22,730 bases of DNA from Cladosporium sp. IMV 00045 (Eukaryota > Ascomycota > Dothideomycetes > Cladosporiales > Cladosporiaceae). The translations under genes and the position numbers were made by a program. Below the pieces are notes generated by a model. That model was not told where the DNA came from. It did not search any database and saw only the letters and a program-made list of their open reading frames with translations. The stretch is from the NCBI GenBank assembly GCA_001931905.2, contig MSJI02000351.1, positions 1 through 22,730 of the forward strand. Direction: 5' to 3'. Numbering within the stretch: position 1 is the first letter of the stretch; every line of letters begins with the position of its first letter. Of this stretch, positions 8,352-19,133 are shown one piece after another.

Positions 8352-10265
8352 ATGAAAAGCATCACCATCTCCTCACTGGCCTTTCTGGCATACTTGACAT
8401 CCTTAACAGCGGCTCAAAATGACTCTACTTCCACAGGCCCGATAGTGAACCTGGGCTATGCTCAATATAGAGGCAATACCACTTATAGAGGGAATTACAG
8501 CACCGACGTCTACTATGGCATTCGATATGTTCAAGCACCGATCCACGACCTCCGCTGGCGACCACCCATGGAGATTGAATCGCACAACGACTATGATCCT
8601 AATGAAGTTATGGATGCGCAAACCCCAAGCCCTTCATGCGTGCAGGGAACGCCAGCGTGGCGAGCATATGCTTCGGACATTCCTACGCCCGTCGCCGTGA
8701 CTGGTCAAGAAGACTGTCTCTTGCTGAACGTCTACGTCCCTGAGAGTCCTAAGGCAACCCCGATGCCAGTCTTCCTTCTGGTGCATGGAGGCGGCTATAC
8801 GCAGGGAAGTGCTAACGGCGCTGGCAATCAAGGGCAAGCATTCGTGGATGCATCTGGCGGCAGCGTGATTTACGTCGCGATTCAGTACCGGCTTGGAGCA
8901 TATGGATTCCTCTCAAGCACGGAGGTCAAGGAAAACGGCGTAGCGAATGCTGGATTGCTGGATCAACGTGCGGCGATGAACTGGGTTCAACGACACATCC
9001 GGGCTTTTGGCGGTGATCCGTCGAAAGTGACTATTTCTGGAGGCAGTGCTGGAGGTGGTAGTGGTGAGCAGATACGTTCGCTCGGGCAGTTTCAGCATGC
9101 TAACGGTTGTTGTAGTGGTGGATCATATGATCATGTACGGTGGTGTATCGAGCCCTCCATTTAGAGCAGTGATAGCAGAGTACCCTTGGTGGCAGGCGTA
9201 AGTCTGATGATCCTCACTATGCAATCCGCATTTTGGCCTTTAGCTAATCATGGTCCATCAGCTATCACAACAACACCATCCTGCAGAACCAATACAACGG
9301 CCTCCTCTCTGCAGCAAACTGCACCACTCTAAGCTGCCTACGCTCGCTCGACGAAGAAACCCTCCAAAACGCCACGCAGCAGACCTACTTCGACGCATAC
9401 TACGATGACAAGGTTATCTCGTACGGCGACTTCTACTACGGTCCCTCCGTCGACGGCGACATCATCCGCGACCTCCCCAGCAACGAGTTCAAACAAGGCC
9501 ACTTCACCAAAGTCCCTCTACTCACAGACCACAACGGGTACGAAGGTTACCTCTACACCAACCAAAGCGAAACCACCCTCGAGCAAGCAACAACAGGTCT
9601 CCAAACCCTCTGGCCTTCCGCGAAACAGTCTTTCTTCGACCGCCTCTATCAGCTCTACCCAGCAGACGACTTCAACAGCACACTCTTCCAACGCGCCGAG
9701 ATCTACGGCGATTTCATCATAGCCTGTCCCACCGTACGTTCATTTCCCCCAACTCCCTCGATCAGAAACCAGCAAACTAACCCAACCCCCTTCCCGCAAG
9801 TACTACATGGCCAGCGCAACGAGCGACGCCGGCCTCCCAACCTACAAGTTAATCTTCAACGCCGGCACGCAACTCCACGGCGCCACCGCTCCTTTCCTCT
9901 TCTTGCCAAGCGATCCTGCCTGTCAGTCGACTGCCTAAATACCCAAAACCCCAACCCTCCAACCCCAAAATCCCCCCACTAACCCACCCCCTACAGACGT
10001 AAACAACGCCACCCTCTCGCACATCATGAAAGACTATTTCGTCTCCTTCACGGCGCACCTCGACCCCAACGCGCAGAGCTACAGTAACGTCAGCAAACCG
10101 CACTGGCCGCTGTATAATCCTCGTTTGGGTATCGATGATGCGAGTGAAGTGCCGGAGTTTGCGGTCATGGATGTGAATTATACCATGATGGGCGTCGTGC
10201 CAGATCGGGATGTTAAGGACAGGTGTGATTTCTTCCACGCGAGTTCGTATACGGTGCGGAATTGA
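8352..10265 (+). CDS. Secreted type-B carboxylesterase/lipase (alpha/beta-hydrolase)
   Basis: Five exons (8352-9063, 9116-9197, 9262-9733, 9801-9921, 9997-10265) join in frame to 551 aa. The introns are 52, 64, 67 and 75 bp, with CTAAC/CTAAT-like branch sites. The start at 8352 gives a signal peptide (residues 1 to about 21, MKSITISSLAFLAYLTSLTAA), so export is likely, and Asn-x-Ser/Thr glycosylation sites follow. Type-B hallmarks are EDCLLLNVYVP, the oxyanion-hole HGGGY, and the nucleophile elbow GGSAGG with Ser232. The rest of the triad is probably Glu359 (NGYEG) and His448 (QLHGATAPF). Length matches the family (about 530-580 aa). It would hydrolyse carboxylic esters outside the cell; the substrate cannot be told from sequence. 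The elbow has Gly where many members have Glu (GESAGG). The gene converges on the YVC1-type gene with a 251-bp gap. Confidence 0.92.
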
Positions 10266-10516
10266 GGGTGAGTGAGTGAGCTTGGACGACTTCTGGATGG
10301 TGGCAAGTGCAAATCCACACGTTGGAGAGGGAGGTGGGATTCATTGCTCAGGAGAGATTGAAGTAAACGAAAAGATCTCTGTAATTAACACATTCGTGAC
10401 TTTACACGCCTTCCGATCACGCAAAACTTAAAATACCCGGTTGAGCCTAATGCTCTTTCCACAGCAATTTTATTCTCCAAAATCCCACTCACGTCCCATC
10501 AACTCACCAGAGCCAC

Positions 10517-12660
10517 TCACTCCTCAAACCCATTCCCATTGCCGTTCTGCTGCCCATTCCCACCCTGCAAACCCTTCAACAACGCCTTCAACTCCTTCAC
10601 ATCCTCCTTCAACTCCTTGAGCTCCACCAGCGCCGCATCCGTAACCACATTCGGCGCCGTATCCTGCACCTTCTTGACCCACCCGCTTCCCTCAACGTCC
10701 AGCTCGTCGGCCAACTGCTCCCACTCCTCAATCGTGTCGTCGTCGGCCTCGTTGCGCATGCGATTGAAGCGCACGCTCCTCGCGGTGCGGGTTTCCAAAT
10801 ACGCCGTGACGAGCAGCAGGGGCGAGTAGATGATGCCCATGACGTAGTCGTTCAGGCGCGCGTACTGCTTCTTGCTCATCCACCACTCGAAGGGCAGGAC
10901 GAGGCAGACCATTTCGACGAGGTTGAAGGGCGCGATGAAGACATTCTCGTCGGGGGCGCGCACGAATTGGAGGGTTTTTTGGCTGAAGAGTGCGAGGTAT
11001 TCGTCGATTGCGTTGTCGGTTACGTCTTCGTAGGCGGAGTTGTAGAGGGCAATCAGCACGTTGAGCAGGATGACGATGATGATGAAGTTGTAGATGTAGT
11101 AGAGGATCAGGCCGAAGGGGGGCGCGAACCGGTCCCATTGGTCGAATTCGGGGGAGCCCATTATGGCGTTCAACTGGGGAGATTGGATTAGTGTCCTGAT
11201 AGAGGTGGAAAGGGAGGCGCAAGTCGGCTTACCATCTGGGTTGTGATGAATCCGACGGCGGTCACGGCGTTATCGTCCGCCGAGTCCATGCCGATGAAAG
11301 CTTGGAGAAATCCAATGAGGACGACGATAAGCAAGGCGAAGAAGATGAGAGACTCTTTCATCATGACCTGCATTTTGGTTAGTAATGTAGTTCTTCATCT
11401 ACAGGTAGACGACACCGTACCTTGAGCACGACAAGCATGGCGCCAAAGAAGCGGAACCCATCGAGGTAAAGCAACAAACGCATCCAGAACATGGGTGCGC
11501 TGAAAGCCAAGAAATCATAGCTGAGCTCGTTGTAGTGCAGCCTGATAGGATTATCGACGGGATGGGCCAGAGCGATAATACGGGTGACGAAGCTGACCGT
11601 GAGGAGGGCGTAGAGCGTGCAGTTAAGAACGTTCCAGAACCCTATGTAGTACCTACCCACTTTCCAGAATTTGGACGCCTCGTCGCAGACAAAACCGAGA
11701 GTGAAGATGTACAGAAGAATCTCAACGATGTCGAGATCACCCTCAGGGTTGATGGTGTTGATAGCGCCGGTGTAGAGGCCGAGGAAGATGAGACTCAGTG
11801 CAATCTGCACTGCGTTCTGGTACAGAGGAACGCGCATGCGATCCGGGTCGAAGTGGCTCCAGTAGTCAGTGTTGGCTTTCTTCTTGTAATCGACGAAGCG
11901 GCTTGGGTCGTCATCATCCTGCACGAGCTGTACAAAGCGAGGGACGAAAGTTAACAGACTGTCTCAAAGAACATGGGAATATTGCCTTCGCACTTACCCA
12001 GCCACGCCAGAGGTACGCAACACATTTCTGATACCCAGAGCTACCAATGACACGCACAGCATGCAAGTCAACCGCCTTTTCGACGACATTGACAGGCTTA
12101 GTGTCTTCGCCGTCGACCACGATGCTGTAGCGCTTGAGCAAGACATCCTGCATAAGGTAGGTCATGTCATCTTCATCCTCGATGATCTTCTTAGCGATCA
12201 CTTCGCAGGCCTCGGCGCGGAGGTCGTGCAGTTCCGAGTCCCAAAGCTCCAGCATGGCCTGGCGTTTGAACCATTTCTTGACGACGAGCAGGCAGAAGAC
12301 GACGCATGACGAGTAGTCCTTGTTGCTGAGTTTGCCGGCGGATTTCGAGGTCGCCACCACGGCGTCGGTGATGACATTGCTGTGAGCTGCTGTGACGCGC
12401 TCTTCCGGCAGTTCGCAGGGGATGACGGTTTCCAGTTGGAGCTTCAGGCGGAGGGCGATAAGAGTGACATCTCTGGCGGGGATGGCGGACGGGATGGTGT
12501 CGTCGCGGTGAGAAGGGAGCAAAGCCTGGATTTCATCTTGAAAACTTCTGCGGTCATGAGCGTCCCAGCCGAAGAGCCTGTTTGTGTTATGATTGATTAG
12601 CAGGCGTGTTGGACAAGCTCATCTTCTCAATGGCATGACCCACTTTCCCCAGCGAACCAT
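10517..12660 (-). CDS. YVC1: TRPY/YVC1-type vacuolar calcium-permeable cation channel
   Basis: Five exons (12644-12660, 11998-12577, 11421-11927, 11233-11367, 10517-11173) join in frame to 631 aa, near the size of fungal YVC1 proteins. The introns are 66, 70, 53 and 59 bp. The cytosolic N-terminal part (about 1-215) carries the family signature around WRGW and VQDDDDPSRFVDYKKK. Six membrane segments follow, including ESLIFFALLIVVLIGFLQAF, a pore loop across exons 4-5 and a last segment (YIYNFIIIVILLNVLIALY). The C-terminal tail is acidic and helical (EADDDTIEEW, then a Lys/Glu heptad-like stretch). Yeast YVC1/TRPY1 releases Ca2+ from the vacuole on hyperosmotic shock and is stimulated by cytosolic Ca2+. 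The 17-bp first exon is the weakest part: it supplies an ATG, has an upstream in-frame TAG and a GTGGGT donor, and keeps phase, but an upstream exon cannot be excluded. Confidence 0.9.
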
Positions 12661-13252
12661 CCTGGGCAGCTAAGCGGACAATGTGCTCAGGAGATGGGAT
12701 GTTTTTCTTAGGTGATGAGATGAGGTGGCGATTTGGGAATGAATGTTGTTGGCTGCTCGTGTCAGTAGAGCAAGCAATGGTGGGAGACAAGGTGGAAGAG
12801 AGAAGACACCGCCTCACACATTTCCTTGATCTGATCGCGCCTGCGCCTCGTCCAGCGTCTGGCAAAGCAAGAGGTTGGAAGCGGGGAACTTTAGGGCTTG
12901 CTTCAATCAAATGTCTTGCCACGATCCATCATTGTCTGTGAATGATAAGCTTTTCTATGCGAGGAACATTTCTTTTATTGTGTAGATTGATGTAAGTCAG
13001 TTGTGGTCAACAACTATTAGATGCTGCGACTACAATGTCTCAATGATGGTTCGTATCAATTGGCATGCTCGCGACATCTCGTTATCGGGTGACATCCAAT
13101 GCCATCATGCCACATTGGCGCCCGCGGAGGGCCGAACCTTGAAACGAAAGCTAGCTCCAAGACCCATCACATGTCAAAGCGAACAACCACCACTCTGCCA
13201 AACATCTTGAAATATTCCAAACCCATTGATTCCTACATCAAGCGCTCACAAA
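12661..13252. promoter_or_regulatory. Divergent promoter between YVC1-type gene and EAF7
   Basis: This 592-bp region lies between two start codons facing away from each other. The minus strand of 12661-12922 stays open in another frame, but that translation (Pro/Ser/Arg-rich) shows no family resemblance and is probably 5' leader. No TATA box is evident near either start. EAF7 has a favourable start context (CACAAAATG). Confidence 0.5.
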
Positions 13253-14348
13253 ATGCCTCCCAAGAAGCGCGCCCGCGTATCCCAAGCCACCTCACCCGCC
13301 GCGACCGACCAGCACAAAACGCCCACACCCGCCGCGCAATCCCCCAGCAAAACCGAAGAAGACCTCTTGAACGACCCGTGGACGGACGAAGAGGCCATCG
13401 GCCTCTTCAAAGCAGTCATCAAATGGAAACCGACTGGTAAGGAATTCCCCCTCAAACATTTCCCCCCTCCCACCTAAAATCTCTAACACCCATCCAGGCA
13501 TCCACAAACACTTCCGCATGCTGCAAATCCGCCAATACCTCCTCGACAACCGTTACATCCACCCCAAATCACCCCACACCAGCATCCCCGGGCTCTGGCG
13601 CAAAGTGCACACACTCTACGATCTAGAATCTCTCGATGAGCGCGAAGACGCGCGCCAGCTCTCCGACCTCTCCGACTCGGACTCGGACTCCGCCGCCGAC
13701 GCCGACGCGCCCGACGCAGACCTGTACAGTCTCGCCGGCAACAAAATCCACACGCAGCTCTTCAGTCTGCCGGAAGACGACGAGTTCATCGAGGACCTGG
13801 CGTGGAAGCGGCGCTTCCCCGGCGACAAAGAGCGCAGAGACGCCAGCGAGAGTCCCGCCGCGCTGCCGGAGGTGAACATGGATCGCGAGGCGCCGTTGGG
13901 GTACGTGAGGGCTTTGCGCGCGAGCGCGCCGAGTGAGGAGCCCGCTGGGGAGCTGGAGGTGGAGGACACGCCGCCTGCGACTGCGAAGAGGGGCAGGGGC
14001 AGGCCGAAGGGGAGTACGAGTGCTAAGGCGGGGGCGCAGGCGCCGGTGGCGAATAGGAGGAGGTCGACTAGGCAGGCGGCTGAGCAGGAGGATGAGGATG
14101 AGGATGGAGACGAGGAGGAGGATGAAGAAGAAGGGGAGAGCGGTGAAGAGAGTGGGGAAGATGAAGACGAGGAGGGAGGAGATGAAGATGAGGACGAGGA
14201 CCAGGATGACGAGCAGAGCAGTGAGGAGGAAGAGGAGGAAGGGAGCGAGGACAACACGCCAGCCCCCAAATCGAGTAGGAGTGGGAGGACGAGAGGGAGG
14301 CCTGCGAGGGGCGCAAGCAATGCCAGAGGGAGAGGACGGAAAAAATGA
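13253..14348 (+). CDS. EAF7: Chromatin modification-related protein EAF7 (NuA4 subunit, CT20 family)
   Basis: Two exons, 13253-13436 and 13498-14348, join across a 61-bp intron (GTAAGG...CCAG) to give 344 aa. The start at 13253 (MPPKKRARV) carries a basic, nuclear-signal-like N-terminus. Residues about 41-110 match the EAF7/MRGBP (CT20) domain: DPWTDEEAIGLFKAVIKWKP, then HKHFRMLQIRQYL and IPGLWRKVHTLYDLESLDERE. The tail holds an AT-hook (KRGRGRPKG, 225-233), a long Glu/Asp tract (about 258-313) and a second AT-hook-like site (RTRGRPARG, 325-333). In yeast, Eaf7 works with Eaf3 and Eaf5 in the NuA4 histone H4/H2A acetyltransferase complex. The AT-hooks suggest added minor-groove DNA binding. 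The acidic tract is encoded by a nearly pure-purine stretch. Confidence 0.92.
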
Positions 14349-14773
14349 GATGAGAAAGAAGAGCTACGGGCTCCTTGTGTTGTTTGGTTTGTAGAATTTC
14401 GCTTTGGTTTACTTTTTTCGTGATACCCCAAAAAATCTGTCTATTCGCGTAGCTAAAAGCAAGTTTTCCCCATTTCTTCCTCTGCTCTCGTTTCTCGCCC
14501 CTCCGCTGTCAAGCCAAAGGTGGAAGGAAAAGAAGACGAAAGAGAAAAAAACGCCGCCAGCGCATGCTTCCTTGAATACATTTCTAGCCAGGCCAGCCAT
14601 TGCATGCTTTTTTGTCGAACTGAAATTCTGCGAGCTATATCCTCAATGCTCGCAACGCCAGACGCCAGGAATGCCGTCCGTCTACATTTCACACATCATA
14701 TCATGGTTCCATTTCTTTCTTTCGCTGCGCAGCAAAGCGACCAACCAATTTGGCAGTTAAAAAGACAACATCC
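14349..14773. other. Convergent 3' intergenic region (EAF7 / eIF2-alpha)
   Basis: This 425-bp stretch lies between two genes that end towards each other. It is rich in short homopolymer runs of A and T (for example near 14415-14430 and 14530-14550), as expected for 3' UTRs and polyadenylation signals. No gene is supported. Confidence 0.5.
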
Positions 14774-15709
14774 TTAGTTGTTGGCGGCAACGACACCCTC
14801 ATCGCTCTCGCTTTCGTCCTCGTCACCGCTGACCTCCTGGTTCTCACGCTCCTTCTTGTCCATGAGAGCCTGCAGCTCGGCGTCGTCGTTCTCGGTGACA
14901 GCCTTGGGAGCCATCTTGACCGTGCACATGCCGCCGGCGCCGCGGATCGAGCTGTCGATGTCCTTGATGGCCTGCTCCAGCACCTCAATGCCGATCTGCT
15001 TGTCGAGCGTCTGGCTGGTCAGGACGTACAGCGGGGGCGAAACGAGTCGGACCTTGACCTGGGTGTCTGCGGTGTTCTTGGACTCGGCCACGCGCAGGGC
15101 CGTCTTGACCGCGTCGATGCCGTCGTAGCCGAAGCACGTCACCTCGACGTCCGCGCGCACCTTGGTCGGCTGCGGCGTCAGGCGCTTGCTGATGTAGCCC
15201 TGCAGCTCCTCCTTGATGGCGTCGGACTTGAAGTTGACCTCGCTCCAGACGTCCGGGTTGGTGATGCTCAACTTGAAAGCATCGACGGCGTGGCCGTACT
15301 TTCGGTTGAGCGGCCAGCCGATTTCCTGGTACAGCTCTTCGATCGGCGTGTTGCACTTCTCCGCCACGTGTCGCATGATGCTGTGCACCATCTTGCTCTT
15401 GTTGTACCGCTCCTCGCACTTGACGATGTCCTCCGGGCTGACGCGGCGCTTGCTCAGGTCGATGTAGCCCTTCTCCTTGTCCACACGCAGCACGACCACG
15501 ACCTCGTTGCGGCCCACGCGGATGAGTTTCTGGATGGAGCGAATACGTCTGCGCGAAAGTTCGGAAAGCAGAATCATGCCGTCAATGTTGTCGTATTCGA
15601 GCAGCTTGACGTATGCGCCCATCTCGGCGATCTGCTTGACGTTGACCATGACGAACGAGTCGATTTCGGGGAATTTCTCCTCGTAGAAGCGGCAGTTGGT
15701 GAGAGACAT
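14774..15709 (-). CDS. SUI2: Translation initiation factor eIF2 subunit alpha
   Basis: One exon encodes 311 aa, close to yeast Sui2 (304 aa). The N-terminal S1/OB-fold RNA-binding domain covers residues about 15-88 (ending DKEKGYIDLSKRRV), followed by the helical domain (about 89-185) and the C-terminal alpha/beta domain (about 190-280). The acidic tail (GDEDESESDE) resembles the casein-kinase-2 sites of fungal homologues. The regulatory phosphorylation loop ELSRRRIRS is intact: Ser52 counting the initiator Met, the classical Ser51. Gcn2-type kinases therefore have their target. eIF2 brings initiator tRNA to the 40S ribosome, and Ser51 phosphorylation blocks eIF2B and lowers translation under starvation. 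The start at 15707-15709 sits in a good context (CCAACATGTC). No intron is present. Confidence 0.97.
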   Translation of the reverse strand: MSLTNCRFYEEKFPEIDSFVMVNVKQIAEMGAYVKLLEYDNIDGMILLSELSRRRIRSIQKLIRVGRNEVVVVLRVDKEKGYIDLSKRRVSPEDIVKCEERYNKSKMVHSIMRHVAEKCNTPIEELYQEIGWPLNRKYGHAVDAFKLSITNPDVWSEVNFKSDAIKEELQGYISKRLTPQPTKVRADVEVTCFGYDGIDAVKTALRVAESKNTADTQVKVRLVSPPLYVLTSQTLDKQIGIEVLEQAIKDIDSSIRGAGGMCTVKMAPKAVTENDDAELQALMDKKERENQEVSGDEDESESDEGVVAANN

Positions 15710-16311
15710 GTTGGCGGTTTTCGATATTGGCGGAGCTAGGCTCGCGGAAGGGTGCTTTTTGAAAGCTCGAAAGGCGCCTCTTGGCTATGGGTGGTAATTT
15801 GTGGTTGATTTGAGGGTATTTGTTGGTGTTGAAGCCGAGTGTGCGTGATGTTCAATCTCGCTTTGATCTTGCTGTGAATTTCGAGCACGTCGACTCATCT
15901 ATCTCTCTCCGAACTGGACAGGCCCCGCGCTAATTCCGCGAAGGGGCTCGGGCCGCACTGCCGAGGCTTATCTGGATCGCACCCACGTGACAGTTGTAAG
16001 TGAACAATTGTATTCAACGCTTTTCATTTAAGATCTTGACATGAGAACGAGTCTGTGTTGCGCAGAAGACGACACGATTTGAGCGAGAGGATCCGTTATG
16101 TTGGCTTGAAGCCTAAGTCACCCGTACCTCCGTATGCTAAATACAAGGTGATTCGTTCACACATGACACGCTGCTGGTCCTTTTTTCCATCGAAAGCCAT
16201 CTTCCTCTGGTCGCAAATCGCCTTACAGAGCCGAAGTCTCCTGGATGAATATCATAGAAGAAGATGAAGAGCCTTGAATGCTCATACATACGATTCCCAA
16301 CTGCAACGTCT
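15710..16311. promoter_or_regulatory. Promoter of eIF2-alpha gene and 3' flank of MFS gene
   Basis: This 602-bp stretch holds the upstream region of the minus-strand eIF2-alpha gene and the 3' end of the MFS gene. A GATA-type CTTATC is near 15966, and a palindromic CACGTG followed by A (CACGTGA) is at 15984-15990. No coding region is supported. Confidence 0.5.
15984..15990. promoter_or_regulatory. CACGTGA motif upstream of eIF2-alpha
   Basis: CACGTGA is the core bound in fungi by bHLH proteins such as Cbf1. It lies about 275 bp upstream of the eIF2-alpha ATG. Occupancy cannot be judged from sequence, and a 6-bp palindrome can arise by chance. Confidence 0.3.
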
Positions 16312-18394
16312 TCAGCTCTTGCAGCTCTGCTTCTCATCGCTACTCGACTTCTCTCGCAAAGCTTCGTCGTCCGATCGATCCAGGCCGATCTGAGGAATGA
16401 GCCAAATGGCCAGAACACAGCCAAATGCCGCCAAAGCTGCGTTCAAATAGAACATGCGCCTGAAACCTGCAGCATAAGCCTCCACGGCCACCCTCTCGAT
16501 CATGTCGCGCCTGCTGCTGTCCGAAACCTGATCCAGAGCAGTTGCAGGATCGTCGATGTACTCAGCACTCTGTACGCCAATGCCAGAGAGTGCGCTGCGG
16601 AGTGATGAGTTGACCAGGGTAGCTGATATCGCAAGGCCCAACGTAGAGCCCAGGTTACGCACAAAGTTTCTAGTGCATGTAACCACGGCCATGTCCTGTC
16701 TTGCAACTCCAGCCTGAATCGCAATCAATGAGGGCTGTAGCGTTTGTCCAACGCCAAACCCTGTCAACAGGCCGTATCCGATTGATTTTCCGAGATCGAA
16801 GTGCTCTGTGTCAAGGGTCGAGTACATCCCCAGCCCGACAGCCCATGCAATCCAGCCGAATATGATGCTTTCGCGGTATCGGCCGGTCCAATGCACGATC
16901 AGACCCGATAGTGTACTGGAGATGGTCTGCGTCAATGTGATTGGCAACAGCAGGGCACCTGATTTGATTGCTGAGAGCCCGTACGCGAGCTGGTAGAAAG
17001 ACGGAAGATAATACACTTGCGTCACAAACAACCATCCGTTGATCATCATCGTCAAGCAAGCTCCCACAACGAGTCCGCTGCGAAAGATGTGTACTTCATC
17101 GAGTTAGCAACAGGTAGACAGTCTTTCTCGTTGGGTTCACTTACACGGCATCAATGGAAACCGAGGCCCCTTCCATTGCCATAAGACGAAAGCACCAAGC
17201 GTTGCAACACCCAATATCAGAGGTGCAATAACCGCTGAAGAGCTCCATGGATGCTCTGTATCGGCCCAGGTGAGCGATAGCTGTTGTCTTATCAGTACAT
17301 GGCGGGAACTTCCAAAAGATACACAGCTTGGCTCACCACAATCAAAGTCGACGCAGCCAGAGTCAGTGCACAGCCAAAGAAGTCAACAAGCTTGATTTTC
17401 TCGAGCCATGAGCCTTCGACAGGCTTCAAGGGCATGAAATACAAAACTGCAATAGTTGCTAATGCAGTCAACGGAAGATTCATGCGGAAGATCCATCGCC
17501 TACGGCACGTTAGTCTAGCCAATGACGAGGGCGCATGAAGTTTAATTCACCAAGAGTCCGAATCGATCGAGCTGAGACTGGCACCAACAATTGGGCCGAT
17601 GCCATTCGCGATAGCGACCACAGCACCCTGGAAGGGAAGTTAGCGCAGTCCCAGGATTTAGGGTGTTCATGTCATACCAAAATGCCTTGATACTTCCCTC
17701 TGTACGATCACAGGATGTCAGCGAAGCTTTCACGAAAGTTACGGTATCGTATTACTGACCGATCACGTAACGAAACCACATCGGAAACAATGGTTTGGGC
17801 TAATGTCATCAATCCACCGCCTCCAACACCCGTCAATGCCCTGAATACGATCATCTGCGTGGCTGTCTTTGCCAACGATGCCGCCAGAGCGCCGATGAAG
17901 AAAATTAAAATGCAGCTCAGAAGTACGGTCTTCCGCGAGAAGATGTCCGACAAACGACCATACAATAATTGAAATGACGTCGAAGTTCTGGACCAAACTG
18001 TTAGCCTAATACGCATAGTGCCAATGGCCACGATTGCTTACAGGAAATAGGCGCCTGATATCCAAGCACTTTGACTGCCAGCTCCAAGAGCACGAGAGAC
18101 GATGGTCAAGCTCGCTGCAAGGGTTGTCTGGTCCATAAGGGCCACGAAATCGACACTTGAGCATGTCAAAAAGACCTATCATACAGTCTATTAGCATGTG
18201 CTTGGAAGCCAGGCATCGATGCAACGAACCATGATGATCTTGCTTGGTCTGACATAGTGTGTTTGGTCAGTCAGCTGTGGAGGGTCTGCAGCGGCTGCAG
18301 CAGGCGCCTCGGGAGCCCCATCACCATTGGCCATGACGGCTGAAGGAGCGTCTTGTGCAGAAGCAGTATCTTGCATATGCGAAGGGACAGACAT
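16312..18394 (-). CDS. MFS transporter, DHA2-like (14 membrane segments)
   Basis: Eight exons (18230-18394, 18042-18175, 17760-17987, 17678-17699, 17551-17627, 17337-17499, 17145-17280, 16312-17093) join in frame to 568 aa. The seven introns are only 50-60 bp. After an Ala/Pro-rich cytosolic N-terminus (1-45) comes the helix-1 signature (VALMDQTTLAASLTIVSRAL) and motif A (GRLSDIFSRK, 110-119) in loop 2-3. A Gly-rich stretch (GVGGGGLMTLAQ) and RWIFRMNLPL follow. The C-terminal half, with PLMPLHIFRSG at the exon 7-8 join, is typical of DHA2 drug:proton antiporters. The tail is charged (DDEALREKSSSDE). These transporters use the proton gradient to export drugs, toxins or metabolites at the plasma or vacuolar membrane. 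The substrate is unknown. Exon 4 is a 22-nt microexon. The gene is divergent from the PLP/rhodanese gene. Confidence 0.9.
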
Positions 18395-19133
18395 GACGAA
18401 AAGTGATCAAGGAAACATCAATAAGATTGAGGGAAAATCGAAGGAGGGATCGAAGAACGGCAGACCACCGGAAGACATAACAAGATGCAAGCGTGCAAGG
18501 CGTTTTCTCGGCCATCAGACGTGTTGAGAACTGCCCAAGAGTGTAAATGATCATTGTTGATTAACCGTCATTGCCTTGCGTGGAGTGATCTGCATTGTCG
18601 TGTCGCGCTTGACCATCACGGTAATCTCCATGAAGATCTACGACTTTTTGAGAACGTTTCAGCCGATACCACCAGCAAATAAGGGGAACTCTTGAGAAAT
18701 TTTGAGAGCCATTGAGGTCCATTGATCTGCTGATCTTTCGTCTTGTATGGACTCTTCGTTGAATATAGACGACAGCAAAAAGTGGCCTTTGACTTGGCAC
18801 TTGGCGATACTTTGGTGACATCCACCACGATGGCCAACGTCCGTTGGGCCGAACGATTTTGAAATGCAAGGCTAGGGAGAGTCGCTAGATGATTAAGAGT
18901 ATAGGTGTTGACGAGTCTCCATATAGGTGGATGTGCGTTTTGGATTGATTGGATAGACATCAGGGTAGGAGAGGGTATTAGGGTTTGGTGACTCTGTGGG
19001 TAACGCACAACCTCAATGGCATTGCATGCTACATTGGTGATTGTACCATCGTATAAGATCATTGAGACACTGTCATCATCCTCGTAATGATTTTGACTTC
19101 AGCTGTCTCATCTTCGACTTGTCCAACATCGAA
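18395..19133. promoter_or_regulatory. Divergent promoter between MFS transporter and PLP/rhodanese genes
   Basis: This 739-bp region separates two start codons facing away from each other and may serve both. Open frames inside it are short and unlike any known family. The frame of the plus-strand gene is open back to 19041 but lacks an ATG before 19134. I saw no strong TATA box. Shared regulation is possible but unproven. Confidence 0.5.

Noticed and set aside
9849..10238. 129-codon minus-strand open frame across the esterase
   Set aside because: It crosses an esterase intron and the final exons, and the esterase itself is supported by family motifs and five phase-consistent exons.
12661..12922. 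Minus-strand frame above the YVC1-type gene as its N-terminus
   Set aside because: It is out of phase with the conserved exon when joined at the GTGGGT donor and ends in its own stop at 12587. The Ser/Pro/Arg-rich translation looks like leader sequence.
13616..14431. 271-codon minus-strand open frame, Ser/Leu-rich
   Set aside because: It is the antisense shadow of the EAF7 acidic purine tract, and long Ser runs arise simply from GAG/GAT read backwards. EAF7 on the plus strand has a recognisable domain.
14750..15739. 329-codon plus-strand open frame, Leu/Val/Asp/His-rich
   Set aside because: It is antisense to eIF2-alpha, a fully conserved gene. The long open frame comes from strong codon bias at GC-rich third positions.
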